Below, piece by piece: positions 1 through 5,207 of a DNA stretch of 8,585 bases. The position numbers and the translations under genes are program-made. Within the stretch, counting starts at the first letter, position 1. Each line of letters starts with the position of its first letter. The notes under the pieces were generated by a model. That model ran no database searches and was not told the origin of the DNA. It worked only from the letters and a program-made list of their open reading frames with translations. The DNA is from Candidatus Bathyarchaeum sp. (GTDB lineage: Archaea; Thermoproteota; Bathyarchaeia; Bathyarchaeales; Bathyarchaeaceae). The stretch is taken from the NCBI GenBank assembly GCA_003096255.1, contig PIXS01000105.1:1-8585 (forward strand), read 5' to 3'.

Positions 1-2038
1 CATCAAAGGAAATGAATACGCCAGTATCAGCTGTGTGAGCAGACTCCGTGAAAGAAGCTACAGGAGGCTGATTCAGAACCGTTTTGGTTGCTGTGGTGCT
101 GTCTGTTGCTCCATCATCATCTGTAACAGTCAAGGTTACGGTGTATGCTCCATCTTCAGGATATGTATGCTGTACTGATACGCCAGTTCCTGTTGTTCCG
201 TCTCCGAAATCCCATTCATAGCTAACTATAGTTCGGTCAGGGTCGTAGCTGTCTGAAGCATCAAAGTAGATAACTTCACTTGTGTCAACTGTATGAGCAG
301 ACTCAGTGAATATAGCTACAGGAGGCTGATTCAGAACAGTTTTTATGACAGTTGCGGTGCCTGTTGCGCCGTCGTCGTCAGTGACTGTAAGGGTTACAGT
401 GTAGTTTCCGCTAGCAGGATAGGAGTGGCTTGCGGTTACGCCTGTGGCGGTTGTTCCATCACCAAAGTCCCATTCATAGCTAACTATGGTGCCGTCTAGG
501 TCGTAGCTCTCACTAGCATTGAAGGACACTAGTTCTTCTTTGCCAAGGATTGTTGTGGATGTGTTAATGTCTGCCACTGGTGGCCTGTTCTTCACAATAA
601 TTGATGCTGTTGTGCTGCCTGATGCACCGTCATCATCAACAACTGTTAAGGTTACAGTGTAAACGCCATCATCCACGTATGAGTGGCTCACAGTGACGTT
701 TGAATCAGTGCTTCCATCGCCGAAGTCCCATGAATAACTTACAATGTAACCGTCTATGTCGTAGCTAGGTGAAGCGTCAAAGTCTATTACTTCTCCAGTG
801 TAAACGGTGGATGCTGATTTGGTGAATATAGCTACTGGTGGAGCGTTCGGTTTTGCAACAACGTAGCCATAAATTGGCGATTGAGCGTCGTTTCCTGCAT
901 TATCGAAAGCTTCGACATAGTATCTAACGTAAATTCCACCGCTGAGTCCTGGAATCATACCTGTCCATAATCCACTGTTGAAAGTCATGGTTATGGGACC
1001 CCAACTGCCAGCTGCCGTAAACCATAAGACGGCGTTCTTAACTCCGCTGGCATTCACAGGCTCGGTTACTTTCGCTGAAACTGTAACGTATTCTAAGTGG
1101 TTTGGTGAACTGGGGACATGATTGACGTTAGAGATGATTGGGTCGACAAAGTCGCCTACCACATAAGAGAACATTGCTGAAACATCGGTGTATCCAGCTT
1201 CGTCAGAGGCATAAATCTTGTAGTTCACTGTTGTATTGTAAGGCAGACCAGGAATGTCTGCAACGTAAAGCCCAGCATCCAAACTCATGGTTACGTTAAT
1301 CCAGCTTGCAGATTCAATTTGATAACTCAAGATGACTGATTCAATATCAGTTGATCCCTTGAGGACTTCAGCAGAAATCTTCACAGACTGATCATAATTA
1401 GGAACATCAGGAGCCCGAGTCACGTTAACGATTTCAAGGGGGGCAAGAGGCACAAGAGAGAACACCATATCGTTGTAATCTCTGTCTCCTGCATCAATCA
1501 AGTCCTCGAAACCTATCAAAAACATGCCAGGAGCGTCCAAGTTCACCCAAACCTGAGAGTGCTCCTCAGAATCAGGATTCAAGTAATGTTCTGTAAAGTA
1601 ACGGTATGAAGGAGCAAGCATAGACAAACCGAATTGACTGGTAGCAGTGAAGTTCTTGGTTAGAGGCGGCGTTACGTATCCGCCCAACTCTCCAGTTGCG
1701 CCTTCTGGTCCAGTGAAAATTGTCTGATAGCTGCTTGTGTTAACTGGATAATAATCAAGCACATTTAGAGGATTATATCCAGCAAATTCAGCGAGTAATG
1801 TGATGTTGTAGATGGCTGGAGGAAACGTTTGATTGCTTGAGAGGGCAATGTTAGTGAATCCTAAGTCAGTTAGGATTGATTCTAGGTCTGGTTCAGCAGC
1901 AACGGCTACTGTTGAAAAGAGAATTACTGGAGTTGATATCAGTAAAGCAATTAATGTTAGAGCAACAAGGCTAGAAGTTAGTCGCTTTTTTCCGTTCTTG
2001 TTTTTGTTAAGTCTAATCTCTCCGAGATAGTAAGACAT
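1..2038 (-). CDS. Secreted multi-PKD surface protein with DUF4114 domain (partial, runs off left edge)
   Basis: Open without a break for 679 codons from ATG at 2038 to the left edge, so the C terminus is missing. A basic N terminus (KNKNGKKR, residues 12-19) precedes a hydrophobic segment (about 23-48, ending AVAA), a signal peptide or N-terminal anchor. Residues ~120-196 match DUF4114, with its hallmark GFEDL-x4-GDRDYNDMVF at 176-193, an acidic, probably calcium-binding motif. Two Ig-like modules follow (~200-295 and ~298-396), each with a YKIYASDEAGY- or YYVEAFDNAGN-type strand. PKD domains start at 398, 484, 570 and 656, each opening N-x-PPVA and carrying WDFGDG and TVTLTVxDDDGA. Such proteins are cell-surface or secreted adhesion or carbohydrate-interacting proteins; no catalytic domain is visible here, though one may lie off the edge. 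An AGGAG motif (complement of 2050-2054) lies 11 nt before the ATG, a rather long spacing. Domain identity is confident, biological role is not. Confidence 0.93.
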   Translation of the reverse strand, partial: MSYYLGEIRLNKNKNGKKRLTSSLVALTLIALLISTPVILFSTVAVAAEPDLESILTDLGFTNIALSSNQTFPPAIYNITLLAEFAGYNPLNVLDYYPVNTSSYQTIFTGPEGATGELGGYVTPPLTKNFTATSQFGLSMLAPSYRYFTEHYLNPDSEEHSQVWVNLDAPGMFLIGFEDLIDAGDRDYNDMVFSLVPLAPLEIVNVTRAPDVPNYDQSVKISAEVLKGSTDIESVILSYQIESASWINVTMSLDAGLYVADIPGLPYNTTVNYKIYASDEAGYTDVSAMFSYVVGDFVDPIISNVNHVPSSPNHLEYVTVSAKVTEPVNASGVKNAVLWFTAAGSWGPITMTFNSGLWTGMIPGLSGGIYVRYYVEAFDNAGNDAQSPIYGYVVAKPNAPPVAIFTKSASTVYTGEVIDFDASPSYDIDGYIVSYSWDFGDGSTDSNVTVSHSYVDDGVYTVTLTVVDDDGASGSTTASIIVKNRPPVADINTSTTILGKEELVSFNASESYDLDGTIVSYEWDFGDGTTATGVTASHSYPASGNYTVTLTVTDDDGATGTATVIKTVLNQPPVAIFTESAHTVDTSEVIYFDASDSYDPDRTIVSYEWDFGDGTTGTGVSVQHTYPEDGAYTVTLTVTDDDGATDSTTATKTVLNQPPVASFTESAHTADTGVFISFD
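57..830 (-). repeat. Tandem 258-bp repeats encoding PKD domains
   Basis: The same junction (coding for VA-x-FT after N-x-PP) falls at 57, 315, 573 and 831, so the units are exactly 258 bp or 86 codons. The first two junctions on the plus strand are identical over 20 bases or more (gctacaggaggctgattcag), while the two older-looking ones differ (gccactggtgg, gctactggtgg). This grades from well conserved near the left edge to more diverged near the Ig-like modules, consistent with stepwise in-frame duplication. The array probably continues past position 1. Confidence 0.85.
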
Positions 2039-2049
2039 TTTTGTTTATA

Positions 2050-2054
2050 CTCCT
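2050..2054 (-). promoter_or_regulatory. Shine-Dalgarno motif AGGAG for the PKD protein
   Basis: The minus strand reads AGGAG at 2054-2050, with 11 nt to the ATG at 2038. The spacing is longer than the usual 5-9 nt. The ATG is still the best start because the signal peptide follows directly. Confidence 0.45.
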
Positions 2055-2184
2055 GATATTTTCTAGTTCTTGATGTCTAGTTCGTCTTTGAGGATAAAGG
2101 CGATATTTCCCCTAGCGCAATATTTCCGATTGTCGATGCAAAAGAGTTCTAGAAAATACTTCTATGTAGCTAAACGATCATTTT

Positions 2185-2250
2185 TGACGAATAAATGGGA
2201 CATTGAGTATCAATACCGATACTTAGTATATTCAATAGTCGTCATTTTTT
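2185..2250 (+). terminator. Nested inverted repeat followed by T6 (possible terminator)
   Basis: The outer arms TGACGA (2185-2190) and TCGTCA (2239-2244) are perfect complements. The inner arms AGTATC (2206-2211) and GATACT (2218-2223) pair across a 6-nt loop and can be extended by wobble pairs. Six T follow at 2245-2250. Read as RNA on the plus strand this is terminator-like, but no plus-strand gene is established before it. It could equally be an operator for the divergent PKD promoter. Confidence 0.35.
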
Positions 2251-2326
2251 CCCGATTTTCGACAAATTGAAAACGTAACTAGTGTAGTATGTCTCAATAG
2301 GGCATATATCTGGTTTCGACTTATGA

Positions 2327-2337
2327 CCTTTAATACC
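2327..2337 (+). promoter_or_regulatory. Candidate TATA box for the leader ORF
   Basis: CCTTTAATACC lies about 27 bases before GTG 2358 and about 36 before ATG 2367. This is the archaeal spacing for a leaderless or short-leader transcript. The match to the consensus TTTAWA is moderate. Confidence 0.35.
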
Positions 2338-2366
2338 CGTTCATCAATGCAGAATATGTGAAAAAC

Positions 2367-2465
2367 ATGGAACTACAGGAAGCTCGATGGGAAATCATGA
2401 AATCTTTGCTTGAAGGATTTCCGTCATTGAGAAAGAAGACTATTGAATACCTGAAAAATCAGTGA
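2367..2465 (+). CDS. Candidate 32-residue small protein or leader peptide
   Basis: ATG at 2367 opens a 32-codon frame ending TGA at 2463-2465; an in-frame GTG at 2358 would make it 35 codons. The product is a charged, probably amphipathic helix, with EARWEIMKSLLEGF followed by a basic stretch (LRKKTIEYLKNQ). No Shine-Dalgarno motif is visible, but the TATA-like box at 2327-2337 would suit leaderless translation. Its stop codon lies inside the left arm of the first of two competing hairpins (2463-2472), and the 243-residue gene begins 90 bp later on the same strand. It may be a leader peptide for that gene, an independent small protein, or chance. I do not recognise the sequence. Confidence 0.35.
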   Translation: MELQEARWEIMKSLLEGFPSLRKKTIEYLKNQ

Positions 2466-2508
2466 TTCCGCAAAAAGAAGTAGACAATCAATCTTGACTG
2501 CGGATTCA
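2463..2508 (+). promoter_or_regulatory. Alternative (antiterminator-like) hairpin in the leader of the 2556 gene
   Basis: TGATTCCGCA (2463-2472) pairs with TGCGGATTCA (2499-2508): 9 of 10 positions pair, with one internal T-T mismatch, across a 26-nt loop. The right arm is the same segment that forms the left arm of the following T-tailed hairpin (2501-2531), so only one of the two can form at a time. Confidence 0.4.
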
Positions 2509-2542
2509 TAAATGATTAATTAGCGAATCCGTTTTTGTTTTT
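2501..2542 (+). terminator. Hairpin with T tract immediately before the 2556 gene
   Basis: CGGATTC (2501-2507) and GAATCCG (2525-2531) are perfect 7-bp complements around a 17-nt AT-rich loop, followed directly by TTTTTGTTTTT (2532-2542). This has the form of an intrinsic terminator. The T tract runs to within 3 nt of the ribosome binding site of the next gene, so it acts either as the end of the leader transcript or as an attenuator of the 243-residue gene. Confidence 0.45.
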
Positions 2543-2544
2543 AT

Positions 2545-2549
2545 AGGTG
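2545..2549 (+). promoter_or_regulatory. Ribosome binding site AGGTG that fixes the TTG start at 2556
   Basis: AGGTG at 2545-2549 matches the archaeal anti-Shine-Dalgarno complement GGAGGTG. It sits 6 nt before TTG 2556, which supports TTG as a genuine start codon. Confidence 0.7.
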
Positions 2550-2555
2550 TTATAG

Positions 2556-3287
2556 TTGAAAGAGGTTCCGCCAGTTCCAGAAAAGATAAGCAAACGGAAG
2601 GTTATTGTTTACAAGTCGCGGGTTGATCCGACGATTGTGAAGCTTACTGCAGAGAAAATGAAGTATAAGTTGTTTGGTAAGTTTGGTCTTTCGAAGAAGA
2701 AGGCTGAAGAGATTCGGGTTGTTTCTGTTGACAAGTATTATGAACCGTACACTTTGATAGATGCAAGATACAGCATTCGTTATTTCAAGAAAAGAGTTTA
2801 CAAGCTCAATGTTGACCCTGAAACTGAGGAAGTGAAAGTTTTGGGGGAAACATACATGCCTGAAGCAGTATCTGGTGCCTCCGGGGAATCTGGGGAGACA
2901 GGGAAGGCAGTTACTTTGGAAGCGGAGTTATGGTCTTCCTACGATGACAAAGCGTATCTGGTGCTGGATAAGGAGGGAAAAGAGATTCCGCCTGATCAAG
3001 TGCCTGCTGCTCCATCTGAGGATCATCCTGAGAAGATACTGAAGGAGTTCGGCAAGAAGAGCGGTGCTGTCCAGGGTTCTCCCAGAAAGGATATAGACAT
3101 GGTGAAGGCTAAAATCGTCAAGAGGCCTTCAGACATTTCAGAAATTGATAAAGAACTGTTCGATATTTCTGAGCATGCCGTGATCTACAGTCCATTGTAT
3201 GAAATTACTTTCCGGAATGTTCGGACTAACGAAGAGAAAGTAGTAAAGATTGATGGCGTCAGCGCAAAAATTATTTCTGAAAAGTAG
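2556..3287 (+). CDS. Conserved-looking hypothetical protein, 243 residues
   Basis: The start is TTG 2556, backed by AGGTG six bases upstream. No signal peptide, membrane segment or cysteine is visible, so it is probably cytoplasmic. It is rich in Lys and Glu. Two similar beta-type blocks appear: residues ~61-103 (YYEPYTLIDARYSI ... KLNVDPETEEVKVLGE) and ~208-241 (AVIYSPLYEITFRNV ... VVKIDGVSAKII). Each has an aromatic-proline-aromatic turn, a Y-x-I/R strand, and a closing strand resembling PepSY-like 'dGxtGkvi' endings. Between them lies a Gly/Ser-rich then Pro-rich linker (~103-160), which suggests two domains. The gene may be controlled by the leader hairpins at 2463-2542. I do not recognise a named family and assign no function. 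Confidence 0.85.
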   Translation: MKEVPPVPEKISKRKVIVYKSRVDPTIVKLTAEKMKYKLFGKFGLSKKKAEEIRVVSVDKYYEPYTLIDARYSIRYFKKRVYKLNVDPETEEVKVLGETYMPEAVSGASGESGETGKAVTLEAELWSSYDDKAYLVLDKEGKEIPPDQVPAAPSEDHPEKILKEFGKKSGAVQGSPRKDIDMVKAKIVKRPSDISEIDKELFDISEHAVIYSPLYEITFRNVRTNEEKVVKIDGVSAKIISEK

Positions 3288-3312
3288 TGTGCTGAATTTT
3301 TTTCCAGCATAC
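3287..3312 (+). terminator. Stem-loop at the stop of the 243-residue gene
   Basis: GTGTGCTG (3287-3294) pairs with CAGCATAC (3305-3312) in an 8-bp stem with one G-T wobble, beginning at the last base of the stop codon. Seven T lie in the loop rather than after the stem. It lies between converging genes and may terminate from either side. Confidence 0.45.
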
Positions 3313-3325
3313 TCGTAAATTGTTT

Positions 3326-3350
3326 AGTGGAGCCGTGCTTGCGGGCTCTA
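3326..3350. terminator. Stem-loop at the stop of the winged-helix gene
   Basis: TGGAGCC and GGCTCTA form a 7-bp stem with one G-T wobble around a short GC-rich loop. The stem covers the stop codon of the minus-strand regulator (complement 3348-3350). On the plus strand a CTTTTTCG stretch follows shortly after (3356-3363). It probably helps separate the two converging transcripts, whose stops are 60 bp apart. Confidence 0.4.
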
Positions 3351-3626
3351 GTAGTCTTTTTCGTTTTCGCCTAGGAGGTTTGCTAGGTCTTTGTATTTTT
3401 CTAAGTATCTGTCGCCCTTGTTTGTTGTGACGTAGATGTTTTTTCTGTTTTCTTTTGTGATTTCAAGGAACTCCATTTTTGTGAGGAACGTGAGGTACTC
3501 GTTTAGTTGAGCGAAGCTTAGGTTTGCTCTGTACATGATTTGGGTTTTCAGGCTTCCGCCTTTGGCTATGTTGAGTATCTCTGCCATTATGAATAGTCTG
3601 TCCCTGCGTTTGCGGTCGAATTCCAT
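3348..3626 (-). CDS. Winged-helix DNA-binding regulator (HTH_45 type), 92 residues
   Basis: The core ...RRDRLFIMAEILNIAKGG-x-LKTQIMYRANLSF-x-QLNEYL... fits the archaeal winged-helix family usually called HTH_45. It has a basic start, a first helix, then the KTQIMYRANLSFAQLNEYL recognition-helix region (residues ~27-45 of the 92), a wing (ENRKNIYVTTNKG) and a C-terminal helix (YLEKYKDLANLLG). The frame is open up to 3740 (130 codons), but ATG 3626 is chosen: GAGGT lies 8 nt upstream on the minus strand, family members normally begin just before the RRxR motif, and the extra 38 residues look unlike protein. It probably represses or activates local promoters as a dimer. It is divergent from the small basic gene at 3765, whose promoter it may control. 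The effector is unknown. Confidence 0.87.
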   Translation of the reverse strand: MEFDRKRRDRLFIMAEILNIAKGGSLKTQIMYRANLSFAQLNEYLTFLTKMEFLEITKENRKNIYVTTNKGDRYLEKYKDLANLLGENEKDY

Positions 3627-3764
3627 TTCAGTATACCTCTTTAAGTTTTTTCTAGATGTATCGTCTATAGTTGACGTGAATTTGGGCGAATAAAAGGCGT
3701 GCTTCTTGAGTGGAAATATTACGGTACACGAAATATGCATAGTATTTAGCTAAAGGGGGATATT
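3627..3764. promoter_or_regulatory. Divergent promoter region between regulator and small basic gene
   Basis: This 138-bp region must hold both promoters. On the minus strand an AACTATAGAC segment (about 3665-3674) is placed for a start of transcription just before the regulator's GAGGT. On the plus strand GGAAATATTACG (about 3711-3722) and the A+T segment at 3730-3748 are the only TATA-like candidates. No individual box is convincing. Confidence 0.35.
3635..3639 (-). promoter_or_regulatory. Ribosome binding site GAGGT deciding the regulator start
   Basis: The minus strand reads GAGGT at 3639-3635, 8 nt before ATG 3626. No comparable motif precedes the longer candidate start at 3740. Confidence 0.7.
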
Positions 3765-3974
3765 TTGTCGAAAAAATACATAATACTTATAAGCTCCAAA
3801 AGGCAATCCGCTGATTGGACAGAAAAGAAGGCGATTGATGTGACTAGAGACAAAATGAAACGTCGTGCTTTTCATCTGCGTGCTCTAATAGACAGCGTCA
3901 AAAACAAAGAGGCTAAACGAGAGGTTATTCAAGAGTACGTTAGCCTCATCTCGAAAATGAGCCGCAACAACTAG
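3765..3974 (+). CDS. Small, strongly basic hypothetical protein, 69 residues
   Basis: The start is TTG 3765, preceded at 4 nt by a purine run (AAAGGGGGA, 3752-3760) that can serve as a ribosome binding site. The product begins with a short hydrophobic strand (KYIILISSKRQ) followed by a Lys/Arg-rich helical region (DKMKRRAFHLRALIDSVKNKEAKREVIQEYVSLISKM). It has no cysteine and no membrane span. The charge suggests nucleic-acid binding, but that is inference. It is transcribed away from the winged-helix regulator and ends in a good terminator hairpin, so it looks like a one-gene unit. I do not recognise the family. Confidence 0.65.
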   Translation: MSKKYIILISSKRQSADWTEKKAIDVTRDKMKRRAFHLRALIDSVKNKEAKREVIQEYVSLISKMSRNN

Positions 3975-4016
3975 CCCAAACGGCAGTTGTGACTCTTTCT
4001 TTGTCATTCTTTTAGA
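3967..4016 (+). terminator. Terminator hairpin of the small basic gene
   Basis: ACAACT (3967-3972) pairs with AGTTGT (3985-3990); inside it, after a bulged A, GCC pairs with GGC around a 5-nt loop. A pyrimidine-rich, T-rich tail (CTCTTTCTTTGTCATTCTTTT) follows. The stem spans the stop codon. Confidence 0.6.
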
Positions 4017-4087
4017 AACCACAATCTTACGTGTACGCAATTAATCCATTGTGTGGGCGTTCAAGTCAAGATTTAATCCTAAACCCA

Positions 4088-4879
4088 TCAAGAAAGAGCC
4101 GTTTTTAAGAAATTGGCTATGTCCATTGATTCAATCTCAGTATGGCAGTGCTTACATACTCGAAGAGATTTCATATCGGTTTCTTTGTTCACTTTTAATG
4201 GTGCATTACAATGGGGACAACGGTAAATTACAATTAATCCTCCATCTTTTATCTGGCTTAGTAGTGAATTTAGGTCCACAGAAATGTCAGTTCGTTTTAT
4301 CGAGATGTGTTTATCTTTTGCTCTGGCTTTACCAGCCTCTTCGTACATCGCAATACTTTCGAATAATTTGGCTGCTTCTTCAAAACGCCTTACTTTGAGG
4401 AGAATCTTTGCCCTTTGCTTCAGGAATTTTTTTCGAAGACTTTCATACACTCCGTCATCTAAGTATAAATATGCATGAAAACGACGCTTACGATTTGGTT
4501 TACTTGGATATTCTTCAAATTTCTTTAGTATCTTCTCGTCAATCTTAAACGCATTTGAAGCAATGGCAGATGTAATATATTTCTTAACTTCAATTTTTTC
4601 ATACAATCCAATGTTTGTTTGTTCAATTTGTTTTTCAACAGAGTTAATGAAATTCTCTTTACAATCGTTGGAACAGATGAACATTTTTTCTTTATGTTCA
4701 TAATCAAAGGCATTTACGACTCCGAAACCAATTTCCATGATGTGAGAATGGCAATTATTGCAACCTGCTTTTCCACAAACAAAACATTTGGTGGTTTTCA
4801 GTCGCCATTTTTTCATTCCACAGTTCAGACATTTACCCATTTTCTTCCCCAAATCTAAAGTTCTATTCGTAGGCTCCAT
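4088..4879 (-). CDS. Zinc-ribbon protein with TPR-like middle, 263 residues, function unknown
   Basis: Two cysteine clusters frame the protein. The N-terminal one has C17-x2-C20, C32-x2-C35, C40-x2-C43 (followed by H44 and H46) and C69-x3-C73, enough for two zinc ions. The C-terminal one has C221-x2-C224 and C242-x2-C245, a single ribbon (CPHCNAPLKV ... CKHCHTEI). Between them, residues ~155-190 (RAKILLKVRRFEEAAKLFES ... EEAGKAR) form a helical hairpin like a TPR unit. There is no signal peptide. Archaeal proteins of this build are common and mostly uncharacterised; RNA, DNA or protein binding is plausible but unproven. ATG 4879 is preferred over ATG 4840 because a TATA-like segment and an inverted repeat sit directly before it, fitting a near-leaderless mRNA; 4840 would still keep all cysteines. 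Confidence 0.85.
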   Translation of the reverse strand: MEPTNRTLDLGKKMGKCLNCGMKKWRLKTTKCFVCGKAGCNNCHSHIMEIGFGVVNAFDYEHKEKMFICSNDCKENFINSVEKQIEQTNIGLYEKIEVKKYITSAIASNAFKIDEKILKKFEEYPSKPNRKRRFHAYLYLDDGVYESLRKKFLKQRAKILLKVRRFEEAAKLFESIAMYEEAGKARAKDKHISIKRTDISVDLNSLLSQIKDGGLIVIYRCPHCNAPLKVNKETDMKSLRVCKHCHTEIESMDIANFLKTALS

Positions 4880-4883
4880 TTTT

Positions 4884-4921
4884 GAAGATTAAAATGTTGT
4901 ATGAAATCTTTTTTAATCTTC
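4884..4921 (-). promoter_or_regulatory. 11-bp perfect inverted repeat over the zinc-ribbon promoter
   Basis: GAAGATTAAAA (4884-4894) and TTTTAATCTTC (4911-4921) are perfect complements separated by 16 bp. On the minus strand the right arm contains a TATA-like TTAAAAAA (4916-4909). About 25 nt downstream transcription would begin near 4886, inside the other arm and 7 nt before ATG 4879. The arms thus flank or cover both TATA box and start site, as expected for a repressor operator. An mRNA hairpin is the alternative. Confidence 0.55.
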
Positions 4922-4962
4922 CATAAAGCTCTGTGTCGAAGTTTGAAATAGCCATGTGATGG

Positions 4963-4971
4963 TTTATAAAA
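4963..4971. promoter_or_regulatory. TATA-box consensus TTTATAAAA
   Basis: This is the best match to the archaeal TATA box in the window and is nearly palindromic, so it could serve either strand. On the plus strand it would start RNA near 4993, just before the T-tailed hairpin. On the minus strand it would start near 4940 and give the zinc-ribbon gene a ~60-nt leader containing the 4884-4921 hairpin. Confidence 0.5.
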
Positions 4972-5016
4972 CAAATTGATATTTAAATCATATACATCCA
5001 AAAACTAGAGCTGCAG

Positions 5017-5050
5017 AATTGTTGGTTTTCAACAATTGTTTCTTTTTCTC
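5017..5050 (+). terminator. Compact hairpin with T-rich tail
   Basis: AATTGTTG (5017-5024) and CAACAATT (5030-5037) form a perfect 8-bp stem with a 5-nt loop (GTTTT), followed by GTTTCTTTTTCTC. The form is that of an intrinsic terminator on the plus strand, yet no protein gene lies upstream on that strand. With the TATA boxes at 4963 and about 4982 it could delimit a 40-55 nt RNA. Confidence 0.45.
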
Positions 5051-5089
5051 AAATCCCCTGTCAAAACCAAAGATTCGTGAATTGTAATC

Positions 5090-5173
5090 TCAACAGTCAG
5101 TGTTTTTCCAGAATATGTAGACTTTGGTTTGTGTTAGGAATCCTAGTATTCTGAGCATTTTCTCAATAGACCT
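5090..5173 (-). pseudogene. 3'-end relic of an ABC-GNAT paralogue
   Basis: On the minus strand this segment encodes RSIEKM then LRILGFLTQTKVYIFWKN and TDC before a TGA stop at 5092-5090. An in-frame TAA at 5176-5174 closes it on the other side. The 18-residue core matches residues 457-474 of the intact ABC-GNAT protein at 6353-7795 with one conservative change (I for L), and both stop a few residues later. At DNA level 5102-5162 and 6371-6431 agree at 48 of 61 positions, mostly differing at third codon positions. The copy therefore diverged while still under selection for protein, and only later lost all but its last ~25 codons. No homology to the intact gene is visible upstream of 5163. An ORF of 22 codons from ATG 5158 remains but is unlikely to be functional. 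Confidence 0.75.
5102..5162. repeat. Direct repeat, copy 1 (relic copy of the ABC-GNAT 3' end)
   Basis: It aligns without gaps to 6371-6431, with 48 of 61 identical bases. The pair flanks the propeller gene in the same orientation, 1269 bp apart. Confidence 0.8.
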
Positions 5174-5207
5174 TTAGATGTAATCTTTGATTGAATTTTC
5201 AGTACAA

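Larger units (their letters stand above)
2039..2357. other. Divergent intergenic region, AT-rich, with a nested inverted repeat
   Basis: This 319-bp stretch separates the minus-strand PKD gene from the plus-strand leader ORF. It is AT-rich and should hold both promoters. Its clearest structure is a nested inverted repeat at 2185-2244 followed by six T on the plus strand (listed separately). A 66-codon open frame at 2070-2270 is not supported as a gene: it has a TTG start, no ribosome binding site and an unremarkable composition. Confidence 0.5.

Noticed and set aside
57..830. CRISPR-like or non-coding repeat array
   Set aside because: The 258-bp units are in frame, encode PKD domains and have no short repeat-spacer pattern.
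2070..2270. 66-codon plus-strand ORF from a TTG
   Set aside because: No ribosome binding site, no suitable TATA box, and composition like non-coding AT-rich DNA; it also spans the nested inverted repeat.
3627..3740. N-terminal extension of the winged-helix regulator to ATG 3740
   Set aside because: GAGGT lies 8 nt before ATG 3626, family members start there, and the extension would take up nearly all of the divergent promoter region.
4051..4398. 115-codon plus-strand ORF opposite the zinc-ribbon gene
   Set aside because: It is antisense to a gene whose cysteine clusters and codon pattern are clear; its Leu/Trp/Tyr-rich product is typical of a shadow frame.
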